From UBA9647 sp049522195 (GTDB lineage Bacteria > Bacteroidota > Ignavibacteria > UBA10030), in contig JBEKOB010000055.1 in assembly GCA_049522195.1 (NCBI GenBank), forward strand, positions 1 to 28,412: 28,412 bases of DNA, in the 5' to 3' direction. Both the position numbers and the translations under genes were made by a program. The notes under the pieces are model-generated. The model saw only the letters and a program-made list of their open reading frames with translations, had not been told where the DNA came from and searched no databases. This document shows positions 1 to 8,083 of the stretch, piece by piece (the first letter of the stretch is position 1; every line of letters starts with the position of its first letter).

Positions 1-1
1 T

Positions 2-529
2 GCGACGTCGAAGTTCCAGGTCCTGACGTACGGAGAAACGCCATCGATCCCAATTGAAGGTTGGCAGTTCTCGGTGTGGGGCTCCGTTGAAGAAGAACGG
101 CAATGGAGCTGGGACGACTTCATGAATCTGCCGCAGACGAAACTGCGCGCTGATTTTCATTGCGTGACTCACTGGAGCAGGTTTGGCGATGAGTGGGAGG
201 GGGTACTCTTCAAGGATTTCATTCACCAAGTCAGGTTAAAGCCCGATGCGAAGTTCGTGATGCAGCACGCGTACGGCGGATATACGACCAACCTTTCGCT
301 GCAGTGGATGATGGACGAAGATGTCCTTTTTGCTCATACATTCAACGGGAGACCGCTCGAGATTGACCACGGTGGACCGATGCGCGTCTTCACCCCGCGG
401 CGCTACGCCTGGAAAGGCGCGAAATGGATCAGAGGGCTGGAGTTCCTGCCGAAGGATAAGCCAGGCTTCTGGGAAGAAAACGGATACAGCAACTCCGCCG
501 ATCCGTGGAAGGAGGAGAGGTTTTGGTGA
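2..529 (+). CDS. Sulfite oxidase-like molybdopterin oxidoreductase, 5'-truncated
   Basis: The frame is open from base 2, so the gene begins before the window; the apparent ATG at 74 is internal. The visible 175 residues resemble the C-terminal half of the sulfite oxidase/YuiH-like molybdopterin-binding fold. An HCVTHWSR segment (Cys codon at 161-163) matches the position of the cysteine that ligates molybdenum in this family. Further on, the HGGPMRVFTPRRYAWKGAKW stretch resembles the conserved cofactor-binding loop with Arg and Lys residues. The protein ends about 30 residues after that at TGA 527-529, as is usual for the short bacterial members that lack the dimerisation domain. These enzymes transfer oxygen atoms to or from small sulfur or nitrogen substrates; the substrate here cannot be inferred. 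Export signal and partner subunit, if any, lie outside the window. Family assignment is good, substrate unknown. Confidence 0.85.
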   Translation, partial: ATSKFQVLTYGETPSIPIEGWQFSVWGSVEEERQWSWDDFMNLPQTKLRADFHCVTHWSRFGDEWEGVLFKDFIHQVRLKPDAKFVMQHAYGGYTTNLSLQWMMDEDVLFAHTFNGRPLEIDHGGPMRVFTPRRYAWKGAKWIRGLEFLPKDKPGFWEENGYSNSADPWKEERFW

Positions 530-613
530 TGATCGCGGGTGGAGAAGCGCATGTTGGTGAGAAGTGAGACCGCCGTTGGTTCGTGGTGGTGAGACGTGAG
601 ACGCGGTTTGTAC

Positions 614-660
614 ACCCTGAGCGAGTCCCGACCCTTCTAAGTCGGGACGAGTCGAAGGGT
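614..660. repeat. REP-like palindrome split by an inner hairpin (copy 1)
   Basis: The outer halves read ACCCTGAGC and GAGTCGAAGGGT, which together would make one contiguous palindromic motif. Between them sits a second hairpin: GTCCCGAC (625-632), an 8-nt loop, GTCGGGAC (641-648). The outer ACCCT (614-618) can pair with AGGGT (656-660). A competing stem ACCCTTC (631-637)/GAAGGGT (654-660) is also possible. No T-tract follows, so it is not a classical terminator. Related split copies lie at 3899-3937 and 10656-10694. Confidence 0.55.
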
Positions 661-694
661 AACCCGGAATTTATTTCGGAATTCAGAATACAGA

Positions 695-1084
695 ATGAAC
701 AAGAGTACCAGTTCTAGTTTTTTTGGCGTGCGTTCTGCTACAATCATAGCATCTTTCTTTCTTCTTCTTGCAGGTTGTTCGAGCACGACAGGACTCACTG
801 AGGCGGAACGCCAGAAGCTCGATCCTCAGTTGACAATGCTCCTACGCGGCGATATCGTCGCTGAATCGGACCTTGATGCCGGGCTTCGGAAGGATGGAAC
901 CAAGGAATATGGGGTCATCATCAGGTCAAAAAACGTTGAAGAAATAAAGCAGGCCGGAATACAGATTGGAAGTGCCTTCAGCGACGTGATTACCGCCCGT
1001 GTCACGATCCCAGAGCTCAGGAAAATTCTGAGCCTGGCATCCGTCCGGGCTGTCCAGTCAAGCTCAAAGAATCGTCCGCACTAA
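695..1084 (+). CDS. Lipoprotein resembling a standalone subtilisin prodomain
   Basis: This is a 129-residue protein with an N-terminal hydrophobic segment ending in a lipobox (LLAGC, Cys28), so the mature form should be a lipid-anchored domain of about 100 residues. That domain aligns by eye over its whole length with residues about 31-120 of the next gene's product, the subtilase prodomain. Shared landmarks are QKLDPQL versus QKLHPAF, the RGD/AGE turn, EYGVIIRSKNVEEIKQAGI versus LYDAIITTTNADAVRGIGI, and the ending VRAVQSSS versus VDYIDPGS. The catalytic domain is absent. The gene lies 27 bp upstream of the protease gene and is probably cotranscribed with it. I infer a role as inhibitor, chaperone or self-protection factor for the protease, as known for I9-type standalone prodomains. 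No strong Shine-Dalgarno sequence is visible. It could instead be a remnant of a duplicated protease gene. Confidence 0.75.
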   Translation: MNKSTSSSFFGVRSATIIASFFLLLAGCSSTTGLTEAERQKLDPQLTMLLRGDIVAESDLDAGLRKDGTKEYGVIIRSKNVEEIKQAGIQIGSAFSDVITARVTIPELRKILSLASVRAVQSSSKNRPH

Positions 1085-1111
1085 CAGTACAGCAATAGAG
1101 GATGTCCTTCA

Positions 1112-3892
1112 ATGCTTAAGAGATCGCTGTTCGTAAGTGTCCTGTTGTCTTCACTAGGGCTGGCAGCTTCACTTGGCCAATCTCTCCAGTCAATGAACTC
1201 TCAGAAACTCCACCCTGCATTTCAGCAGATCGTGGCAGGAGAGACAGCCGGCTCGGTTCTGAATGTAACGAAATCAGGTCCGCAAGGGCTGGCGAAAGAA
1301 GGGGAGACACTCTATGACGCGATCATTACGACGACCAACGCGGATGCTGTACGCGGCATCGGCATTCATATCAATTCGGTGGTGGGCAAGTTTGCTACTG
1401 CAGTTGTGAACCGCCAGGACCTCCTTAAACTCGCGCAGCTGAATGAGGTGGACTACATCGACCCAGGTTCCACCAACCATCCGATGCTGGATCTGAGCGT
1501 GCCAGAGACGGGCGCAAACCTTTTGCAGGGTGGCTTTCTCAAGAGCACTCGCTATACCGGAAAAGGGGTCATCGTTGTGATCTACGATACCGGCATCGAC
1601 TGGAGGCATCTCGATTTCCGTGATCCTACGGACACGACGAAATCGCGCATCCTTGCGATCTGGGACCAGACGATTTTTCCGACGACGGGTGAATCGTTCC
1701 CGAGCGGCTTCAGTTATGGCGTTGAGTATTCGAAGCAACAGATAGAAGCAGAGTTGAAAGGCAATCCTCCCGGCTTTGTGCGCGAGAGGGATATTGCAGG
1801 CCACGGAACTCACGTCGCTGGAATTGCCGCCGGCAACGGGGCTTCGTATTTTCGTCGATATACTGGAATGGCGCCGGAAGCGGACATCATCGTCATCAAG
1901 GGGGGAGACGATACGTTCTCGGAATCGAGGATGATTGACGGCCTCACGTACGCCGCGAACAAGTCGACCGGGTCGGGAGAGCCTGTTGTAGTCAACTGGA
2001 GCATCGGGGGACATTCAGGTCCTCACGACGGGACAAGACCGTACGAATTGCAGGTGAATGATTTTGTCAGGACAGAAGGAAGAGTGGTCGCAATCTCTGC
2101 TGGTAACGAAGGGGCGGATATCATGCATACCTCGGGCACGCTCAGTCAGGCTGGCTCGACAACGATTTCGGTTACCGTTCCGACGTATACGCCTACTGCG
2201 GGGACAGATAACGACAAGTTCGAGCTGGATGTCTGGCTCAGAAACAACGCAACGCTGACCGCCACGGTCACGTCGCCGAGCAATATCACGTACTCTATCA
2301 ACTCGAGCCAGGGAAGCGGCACGGCCTCAAATGCCGCCGACGGCACGATTGACCTTTTCAATCAGGTGAGCGGCATCAACAACAACCGAACGGTTCAGCT
2401 GGTCGTTCACGACAGGTCGTCAAACGTGCCAAAGTCTGGCGTTTGGACGCTGACGTTGTCTTCTCCGTCCGCTGCAGCGGATTTCGACGCCTGGCTCTCT
2501 TCCGCCAGCGTCGGAAGCGCTACAGCGACTATCTTCAACGGCAATTCAAACAAGACGGTAGCCATGCCGGCGACGGCAGAAGGTGCCATCAGCGTTTCCT
2601 CGTATGTCACCAAGTGGTCTTGGACTGCGTTCGATGGCAACGGATGGACATACAGCAACACCGTGAATCGCACGTCGGACATATCGGATTTCAGCAGCAT
2701 AGGTCCCACTGCCGATGGTCGTCAAAAACCAGATATCGCTGCCCCGGGTCAAGGAATTGTCTCATCCTTTTCCAGCACGTTTTCTGCTCCAGACAATTCA
2801 GATATCATGCCGGGCCGCCAGGACTATTTAACGCAAGGCACAAGCATGTCGGCTCCGCACGTGGCAGGAGCGGCGGCACTCTTGCTGCAGATTTCCCCTT
2901 CGTTGGACGCATCACAGATCAAATCGCTTCTCACAAGCACAGCTGCGACGGATACATATACCGGTTCTGTCCCCAATACCCGCTGGGGGTACGGAAAGAT
3001 GGATGTGCTGAAAGCCGCGGTGAAAGCGATCAATCCACAGGCGGTTCTCCAGAAGCAAACGCTCGCATACGACAACGACGGCACAAACCAAGTTCTGTCG
3101 CCTTTTCTCACTGGCTCAACGAAGTACGCAGTACGATTCACACCGGGTATCACCGGCCAGCTCACGGGGATGCAGGTAAGCCTCACGACATCTCCGAACC
3201 GCCCACTGCAAGGGGTGGGTCCTCTCGTCTGCGAAGTGTGGTCAAACGTGTCCGGAAGTGTTGGAGGTGTTCCTGGATCCAAACTTGGAAACACGGTCCT
3301 GCAGCCCTTCGCCCGGCTCTCAGTGGGGACGAACAACTACATCGACATGACGTCCGCCGGTGTCACAGTCACTGCTGGTCAGGACTATCATCTCGTCATT
3401 GCGGTTGCGAACCCACAGGATACAGTGAAGGTGAGAATGGACGCTGTTCTCCCGCTTACGAACCGATCTTCGTACTACGACGGAACCAGCGCAAAGTGGA
3501 TCAATCTGGTAGCCACGAACTCGGCAGCGAACTTCCAACAGAATCTCCGGATCAGGGCGATGGTCACGTCGGTGTCAGGTTTGGTTTCTGTTGAACCGCA
3601 GGTTTCTGTGCCAAACAAGTTTAAGCTTGGACAGAATTATCCCAACCCGTTCAATCCGACGACGACGATCCGGTACAGTGTCCCTGTGCAAACCCGTGTG
3701 CGGTTGCGCGTGTTCGATCTTATCGGAAGAGAAGTGGCCTCGCTTGTCGATGAAGAGGAGGTGTCAGGGAATTATGTCGTCACCTGGCATGGAACAGACA
3801 ACAATGGAAAACCGTTGGCGAGCGGTGTGTATTTCTACAAGCTGGAGGGTTCAGGGCAGCAGATAACGAAGAAGATGGTGCTGCTGAAGTAG
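1112..3892 (+). CDS. Secreted subtilisin-like serine protease (S8) with T9SS sorting domain
   Basis: The product is 926 residues. A Sec signal peptide occupies about residues 1-22 and an I9-like prodomain about 31-120. The S8 catalytic domain carries Asp159 (VVIYDTGID), His231 (GHGTHVAG) and Ser578 (GTSMSAPHVAG), with the oxyanion-hole segment SAGNEG between His and Ser. The unusually long stretch between His231 and Ser578 holds an inserted beta-rich region (about residues 345-480) similar to P-domain/pre-peptidase folds. After the protease come a beta-sandwich region and, at about 830-926, a type A T9SS sorting domain: QNYPNPFNPTTTI (from Gln841), a VFDLIGREV strand, GVYFYKL and a basic C-terminus KKMVLLK. 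In characterised T9SS species such domains direct export through the outer membrane followed by cleavage and anchoring or release. A GAGGA-type ribosome site precedes the ATG. Substrate is unknown. The preceding lipoprotein gene is its likely functional partner. Confidence 0.95.
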   Translation: MLKRSLFVSVLLSSLGLAASLGQSLQSMNSQKLHPAFQQIVAGETAGSVLNVTKSGPQGLAKEGETLYDAIITTTNADAVRGIGIHINSVVGKFATAVVNRQDLLKLAQLNEVDYIDPGSTNHPMLDLSVPETGANLLQGGFLKSTRYTGKGVIVVIYDTGIDWRHLDFRDPTDTTKSRILAIWDQTIFPTTGESFPSGFSYGVEYSKQQIEAELKGNPPGFVRERDIAGHGTHVAGIAAGNGASYFRRYTGMAPEADIIVIKGGDDTFSESRMIDGLTYAANKSTGSGEPVVVNWSIGGHSGPHDGTRPYELQVNDFVRTEGRVVAISAGNEGADIMHTSGTLSQAGSTTISVTVPTYTPTAGTDNDKFELDVWLRNNATLTATVTSPSNITYSINSSQGSGTASNAADGTIDLFNQVSGINNNRTVQLVVHDRSSNVPKSGVWTLTLSSPSAAADFDAWLSSASVGSATATIFNGNSNKTVAMPATAEGAISVSSYVTKWSWTAFDGNGWTYSNTVNRTSDISDFSSIGPTADGRQKPDIAAPGQGIVSSFSSTFSAPDNSDIMPGRQDYLTQGTSMSAPHVAGAAALLLQISPSLDASQIKSLLTSTAATDTYTGSVPNTRWGYGKMDVLKAAVKAINPQAVLQKQTLAYDNDGTNQVLSPFLTGSTKYAVRFTPGITGQLTGMQVSLTTSPNRPLQGVGPLVCEVWSNVSGSVGGVPGSKLGNTVLQPFARLSVGTNNYIDMTSAGVTVTAGQDYHLVIAVANPQDTVKVRMDAVLPLTNRSSYYDGTSAKWINLVATNSAANFQQNLRIRAMVTSVSGLVSVEPQVSVPNKFKLGQNYPNPFNPTTTIRYSVPVQTRVRLRVFDLIGREVASLVDEEEVSGNYVVTWHGTDNNGKPLASGVYFYKLEGSGQQITKKMVLLK

Positions 3893-3898
3893 GCTTTG

Positions 3899-3937
3899 CT
3901 GAGGTTCACCTTCATGAGGTTCGAACCGAGTCGAAGG
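3899..3937. repeat. REP-like palindrome split by an inner hairpin (copy 3)
   Basis: CTGAG (3899-3903) and CGAGTCGAAGG (3927-3937) are the two halves of the same motif seen at 614-660. They are separated by a 23-bp segment that begins GTTCACC and ends GTTCGAAC and can itself fold. TCACCTTC (3906-3913) can also pair with GAAGGTGA (3933-3940). The copy lies just after the subtilase stop codon. Confidence 0.45.
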
Positions 3938-3961
3938 TGAGCTTCGACGTGAGTACAAACA

Positions 3962-3996
3962 AAACGTCCCGGCGAAATCGTCGGGACGTTTGTTTT
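3962..3996. terminator. Bidirectional intrinsic terminator between subtilase and bS21 genes
   Basis: AAACGTCCCG (3962-3971) pairs perfectly with CGGGACGTTT (3982-3991), and the stem extends inward through GCG/CGT to an AAAT tetraloop. The plus strand continues GTTTT. On the minus strand the stem is followed by TTTTGTTTG. It therefore suits both converging transcription units. Confidence 0.8.
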
Positions 3997-4016
3997 GAGA
4001 AACGAGAAGGTGATGA

Positions 4017-4214
4017 TTACATAGCCTCTTCCAACATTGCGCGTTGAGCGCGGCGGATAGCTTTCACTTTCTTCATACGCTTCTTCACGGATGGCTTGGT
4101 GAAAAACGTTCGCTTCTTGAATTCTTTCAGAATGCCGGAGCGTTCATACTTCTTCTTGAAACGACGGATAGCACGGTCGATGGGTTCGTTTTCACCAATG
4201 ATAATTCCGACCAG
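4017..4214 (-). CDS. rpsU: 30S ribosomal protein bS21, probable CTG start
   Basis: The 65-residue product has the full bS21 signature: VGIIIGENEPIDRAIRRFKK at the start, then KYERSGILKEFKKR, and a strongly basic helix to the C-terminus. The length fits the family. bS21 sits on the 30S platform near the anti-Shine-Dalgarno end of 16S rRNA and helps initiation. Start choice: a strong AAGGAGG (complement of 4223-4229) is followed by eight bases and then CTG at 4214-4212, which leads directly into VGIII as expected for the family. The in-frame GTG at 4223-4221 overlaps that ribosome site and is a poor start. No ATG is available upstream. The gene follows the zinc-ribbon gene by about 35 bp in the same direction. 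Confidence 0.93.
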   Translation of the reverse strand: MVGIIIGENEPIDRAIRRFKKKYERSGILKEFKKRTFFTKPSVKKRMKKVKAIRRAQRAMLEEAM

Positions 4215-4249
4215 AGAAATCACCTCCTTACAGTAGCGGTGTCCAGGGG

Positions 4250-4678
4250 CTAAGCCTGAGCTGGAACACTCTCGATAATTTCGGGTTCTGCCGATTGCGG
4301 CATGTTCTCAATTAATCTACGCTCGCCAAGTTTCTCGAAGGAGACCGTGATGGATTGCATGCCAGCGGAGATCTTTTGTTTTGCAATTACTTTTCCTACG
4401 TCGTCCCACTCTTCGTGGTAGATTTCCTGACCGACCTTGAATACAAGACCTCTTGAATATGTCACGCAGGCCGATTTCTCTATCTTGGATTGCTCGCCTT
4501 TCTTGGACACCGGTGTCGGCTTATCAAGAAGGGCACTGTGCTTGCATCGCGTGCATCGATACCAAGCTTTTGCTGCAGGCACTTCGCTCCCCTCGGTTTG
4601 CACTTCTCCCACGAGCTCCATCTTTGTCGTTTTCCGACAATAAGCACACTCGTACGTCATGTACTTTGTCTTAGCCAT
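4250..4678 (-). CDS. Zinc-ribbon protein with C-terminal CarD/Tudor-like beta domain
   Basis: This is a 142-residue protein of unrecognised specific function. The N-terminal part holds two cysteine pairs, CAYC (Cys11/Cys14) and CTRC (Cys42/Cys45), which should bind one zinc ion. Residues about 75-125 (GLVFKVGQEIYHEEWDDVGK ... ITVSFEKLGERRLIEN) resemble the small SH3/Tudor-like barrel found in CarD-type proteins and at the C-terminus of UvrD/PcrA helicases, which contacts RNA polymerase. This is a resemblance by pattern only. The ATG at 4678 was chosen because AAGGAG lies six bases upstream; the GTG at 4693 overlaps that site. It is the first gene of a two-gene unit with rpsU and has a sigma70-like promoter at 4791-4819. 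A transcription- or translation-linked role is a reasonable inference. Confidence 0.75.
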   Translation of the reverse strand: MAKTKYMTYECAYCRKTTKMELVGEVQTEGSEVPAAKAWYRCTRCKHSALLDKPTPVSKKGEQSKIEKSACVTYSRGLVFKVGQEIYHEEWDDVGKVIAKQKISAGMQSITVSFEKLGERRLIENMPQSAEPEIIESVPAQA

Positions 4679-4790
4679 CGCACACTCCTTCACAATTGTA
4701 TCAGGGAGAAAAATCGTCCCGAGGTGATGTCGCCGCCAGGTAAGCTAAACTGCAAGCGAGAGGTTTGCGGACAACTTCTTATCTAGATAC

Positions 4791-4819
4791 AAGATACTGA
4801 AAAGATGGCACCATGTCAA
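4791..4819 (-). promoter_or_regulatory. Sigma70-like promoter for zinc-ribbon/rpsU unit
   Basis: On the minus strand the sequence reads TTGACA (4819-4814), exactly 17 bases, then TATCTT (4796-4791). The -35 box is a perfect match and the spacing is optimal. Initiation near 4784 would leave a leader of roughly 105 bases before the zinc-ribbon ATG. Confidence 0.65.
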
Positions 4820-5129
4820 GAACGACTTGCACGTCCGGAGCGTAACACTCCCACGATTCCCTCGAATTATTGAGATTTTAGCGACCGGCATCGTGGTGGT
4901 GGAGCGTCACTTGCCGCTGACAATGATCCGACCTACATAGAAGGGCAATCATCCGTTCAAAATGCCATAGAGATGTCTGGAGTTAGGCTGTCTGTCTCAA
5001 GATGTTTTTTAGTGGAGTGCTTCAACCCTCCAATGAAGAATGTGATCCGTCTCAAGGAGAATTCGGCGAAGAATCGTATATTGAGTCCAATTGGCCCTGA
5101 GAACTCAACGATCAAGGAGAACCGATCTC
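4820..5129. other. Intergenic region upstream of glycosyltransferase
   Basis: Apart from the divergent promoter at 4791-4819, nothing convincing is visible here. There is no strong plus-strand promoter, no RNA gene and no credible small gene. The only clear signal is the ribosome site AAGGAGA at 5114-5120 that serves the next gene. Confidence 0.5.
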
Positions 5130-7712
5130 GTGCAAGATTCTGCCGGAACCAACACTCCAACTGCCGACTCTTTCGTTGCCCAATCCGCTGAGTCTTCCTC
5201 GTTCAGCTACCTTCTTGATATTCGCCTCTGGCTCATCGTCGCGGCGTTCATCGTCGTCGGGATCCTGAGCCTGAATGATGCCATGCTCTACACACCTGAT
5301 TGCCCGCGGTATCTTATCTGGGCCAAGTCCCTGGCTGCGTTCGAAGGATTCAAGGATACGAGCAATCCGGATCCGTCGCAATATGTCGTTCACGCTCCGT
5401 TGTATCCTCTTCTGCTCGCTCCGTTATCGTGGTTTTTCAGCAATATCATTATCCCTGCCAAGGCGTTGACGGTTCTCTTTGGCGCCGCGCTTGTCATTCT
5501 TTTCTACGTCTGGGCGGCAAAGCGATCGGGTAAGACTGCAGCCCTGGTCGGCACGTTCTTCCTCGCCCTGAATCCCCTGACGATCCTTTTCTCGACGCAC
5601 GTGCTTTCTGATATCCCGTTCACCGTCTTCATTATCCTGTTCTTCATCGTAGCCGAGAAAATGGCTGAGTTCCCCGAAGAAGAGAAATGGGGATGGATGT
5701 TTGTTCTGGTCCTCACGCTCGGGATCTTTCTGCGTGAAGTGGGATTGACGTTGCTTCTGGGAGCTTCCAGCTTCCTTCTGCTTCGGAAGGAGTACCGCCG
5801 CCTTCTCCTTGTGTTCACGATCCCAATGCTGTTTTACATGATCTGGTATTTCAGAAATGAAGTGTACATCGCGGGAATCGAAAATCCTCCGATGAGGAAC
5901 ATGAAGATCTTCCTGAGCCACGCGTTCACCAGCGATGGGGCGAGCATGGCGGATGAGTTCCTTGCACGTCTCCGCATCAACATCGCCGTGTACATGAATC
6001 AGGCCAAAGGGCTTATCCTGTTCCCTCAGTACCTTGGTCGTCTGTTCCCGGTTGTGACTCCCTCCAATCCGATGATGAGTGAGATGATGACGATCCTCGG
6101 CTACGCGCAGTATCCGCTGGTTGTTCTCCAGTACGGGCTGTTTGGATGGGGAGTCGTAATGAAGTTCAGGGAAATGAAAACGTCGTGGCTGGTGGTACTC
6201 TTTTCATTTTTCTACCTGATGATGGTTCTGCTCTACCCAATCAACGACCTCCGTTTCCTCGTCCCGATTCTGATCCTTGTCCTCTTCTATGCTGTGGCGG
6301 GTGGGCACGATATCGCCGTACGGTTGTCGAGAATGCAAAGCAAAAAACGGATTCTTGCGGTGACGGCAGCTCTGGTTGGAGTGCTTCTGGCCGTCCCCAA
6401 CAGCGTGTGGATCTACAACTATGTAGCCAACAACAGACAGTATCTCAAAAACCTCAACGAAACATCGAAGCCTTTCATGGTCGATTCAAAAACTCCCGAG
6501 CTTTACGTGCGCCCCATCTCGCTCGTCGGGAATTGGATTGCGAAGCAGCACGATTCGTCCACGACGGTTCTGGCGCGCTGGAAAGAACTGACCTTCTGGA
6601 TGCACGGGAAGAAGATGTTGGACACGGACCCGCTGCTTTCGCTGTCGCTGTTCGAAGGGATGCTTCGTGACTACAACGTTGGGTATATCGTGTCTCTCAT
6701 TACCGATCCGGGGATACGCGAATTCGAGTTTCAGATGCTCCAGTCAAAGAGGTTCGGATTCACTCCCGTCTTCCGCGCAGGGAACCTGGAGGTGCTCGAG
6801 GTTCATCATCTATATCGGCAAATGCCAGATCCCATCAACACCGATCTGCGTAATCTGGTAAAGCCGATGGCATGGGTCACCGACCGCGAACAGGAAGCAC
6901 GTGGGCTCTTCCGCGAAGGAGTTGGCCTGCTCGAGTCGGATCGCCACCAGGAAGCGATAAACATGTTCAACGCGCTGCTCGATATGACGCATGGAGCCGG
7001 CTACATGGCGCTGTTTAAAGGAATCGCGCTCGAATTCGCCGGGCAGTATGATGAGGCGATGTCGCTGTACGATAAATTCCGCTACCAGCCACAGGCGGGC
7101 CCCTTCGTCAGACACGCATGGTATCATCAGATGCTTATCAGGGAGAGCCGGCAAGCTGAAAAAGACACCAATAAGTTTTCGAAGGCAATGACCTATCACA
7201 AGATTTCGGCAGGGTACTGGGACCTTGGCTTTCACAAACATGCTTTCGATGTTCTGCGCCTGGCTTTCAAAGCCGATTCAGCATTTGCGCCCGGACTGAT
7301 CTTTGGGATGTACTATTCGCTCCAGCTGGGGGACACGACGCAGGCCCGGTGGTTCTTCTCCCAGACGCAGCTGGCAGATTCGGCTCACATCATGAACAAG
7401 CCGGTGCGGAAGCTCTTTGCTTTGATGGACTCGACGAAGATGGCAAAAACCTCCGAGCAGAGAATTGGTTATGAACTGAGCCTGGCCAAAATCTATTTCA
7501 ATATCGGACTGCGGGAGTTGTCAATCGATCAGTCGCTTGCGATTCTGCAAAGGGATCCGAAGAATGCGGGCGCGCTGGAGTTGTTGGCGCAGTGCTATGA
7601 CGTCAAGGAGAGGAATTGGCCGGCAATTCAGATTCTCGAGAGACTGCTCGCTGTAAAGCCGGATAGTCCTGTTGCCCGGCTGAAGTTAGCTGAACTCAGG
7701 AGTCACCTGTAG
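5130..7712 (+). CDS. GT-C membrane glycosyltransferase (PMT/ArnT-like) with TPR tail
   Basis: The product is 860 residues. The N-terminal half (about residues 30-435) is strongly hydrophobic with roughly ten or more membrane segments. Just after the first one comes a TPDCPRYL loop with an acidic residue (Asp57) and then HAPLYPLLLAP, the layout of the catalytic loop in PMT/ArnT-type GT-C transferases, which use polyprenyl-phosphate sugars. From about residue 585 to the end the protein is soluble and helical with tetratricopeptide-like repeats (for example FREGVGLLESDRHQEAINMF and LARCYDV-like turns near the C-terminus), probably for protein binding. Start: GTG at 5130 has AAGGAGA nine bases upstream; the longer frame beginning at TTG 5091 has none. 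It stands alone between non-coding stretches. Acceptor and sugar are unknown. Confidence 0.85.
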   Translation: MQDSAGTNTPTADSFVAQSAESSSFSYLLDIRLWLIVAAFIVVGILSLNDAMLYTPDCPRYLIWAKSLAAFEGFKDTSNPDPSQYVVHAPLYPLLLAPLSWFFSNIIIPAKALTVLFGAALVILFYVWAAKRSGKTAALVGTFFLALNPLTILFSTHVLSDIPFTVFIILFFIVAEKMAEFPEEEKWGWMFVLVLTLGIFLREVGLTLLLGASSFLLLRKEYRRLLLVFTIPMLFYMIWYFRNEVYIAGIENPPMRNMKIFLSHAFTSDGASMADEFLARLRINIAVYMNQAKGLILFPQYLGRLFPVVTPSNPMMSEMMTILGYAQYPLVVLQYGLFGWGVVMKFREMKTSWLVVLFSFFYLMMVLLYPINDLRFLVPILILVLFYAVAGGHDIAVRLSRMQSKKRILAVTAALVGVLLAVPNSVWIYNYVANNRQYLKNLNETSKPFMVDSKTPELYVRPISLVGNWIAKQHDSSTTVLARWKELTFWMHGKKMLDTDPLLSLSLFEGMLRDYNVGYIVSLITDPGIREFEFQMLQSKRFGFTPVFRAGNLEVLEVHHLYRQMPDPINTDLRNLVKPMAWVTDREQEARGLFREGVGLLESDRHQEAINMFNALLDMTHGAGYMALFKGIALEFAGQYDEAMSLYDKFRYQPQAGPFVRHAWYHQMLIRESRQAEKDTNKFSKAMTYHKISAGYWDLGFHKHAFDVLRLAFKADSAFAPGLIFGMYYSLQLGDTTQARWFFSQTQLADSAHIMNKPVRKLFALMDSTKMAKTSEQRIGYELSLAKIYFNIGLRELSIDQSLAILQRDPKNAGALELLAQCYDVKERNWPAIQILERLLAVKPDSPVARLKLAELRSHL

Positions 7713-8083
7713 CGCAGGATGGAAAGCGACAGAGTTTCTCAGATACAAAGTAGATGGTTCTCTTTCAGTGAGTCGTTCAAACGGCATTGAAGCGACCCAG
7801 AAGTAGAAAGCGCCCGATCGAGAGGTCGGGCGCTGGCGGTTTGAAGAAGACGCCATGTGAGAAGGCGTCCTTCATCCTGCACCTATCCGGAAGAAGGACG
7901 CCTTCGACCAGCATAGAAATACTCTTCCGTTGTGTGATGAGTGAATGAGTTGGAAACAACGGTAGGAGGGTAACAGGCCTCGAATGAAGTGTCAAGATCG
8001 AAAAGGATGGGGGGGGTCGGCTACTAAATCTCTGCTCGTCATGAAGCTTGTATCTAAGCTCATCCGGTCAGCTTGAGCCGCTG
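7713..8083. other. Intergenic region with two inverted repeats
   Basis: No credible gene is present. AGCGCCCGA (7809-7817) pairs perfectly with TCGGGCGCT (7826-7834) around an 8-nt loop and may end the glycosyltransferase transcript, although no T-run follows. A second perfect 13-bp pair lies at 7861-7873 and 7893-7905 (listed separately). A run of seven G at 8010-8017 and the first attC-like bases follow. Confidence 0.5.
7861..7905. repeat. Perfect 13-bp inverted repeat, 19-nt loop
   Basis: GAAGGCGTCCTTC (7861-7873) and GAAGGACGCCTTC (7893-7905) are exact reverse complements. Neither side has a T-tract, so it is not a standard terminator. It lies 180 bp from the left edge of the cassette region. 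Confidence 0.6.

Noticed and set aside
2443..3594. Long open frame of 383 codons inside the subtilase gene, other plus frame
   Set aside because: It overlaps a strongly supported protease gene and has low-complexity basic composition, typical of a shadow frame.
7777..7995. 72-codon minus-strand open frame
   Set aside because: It begins at TTG, runs through two inverted repeats and has no recognisable protein features.
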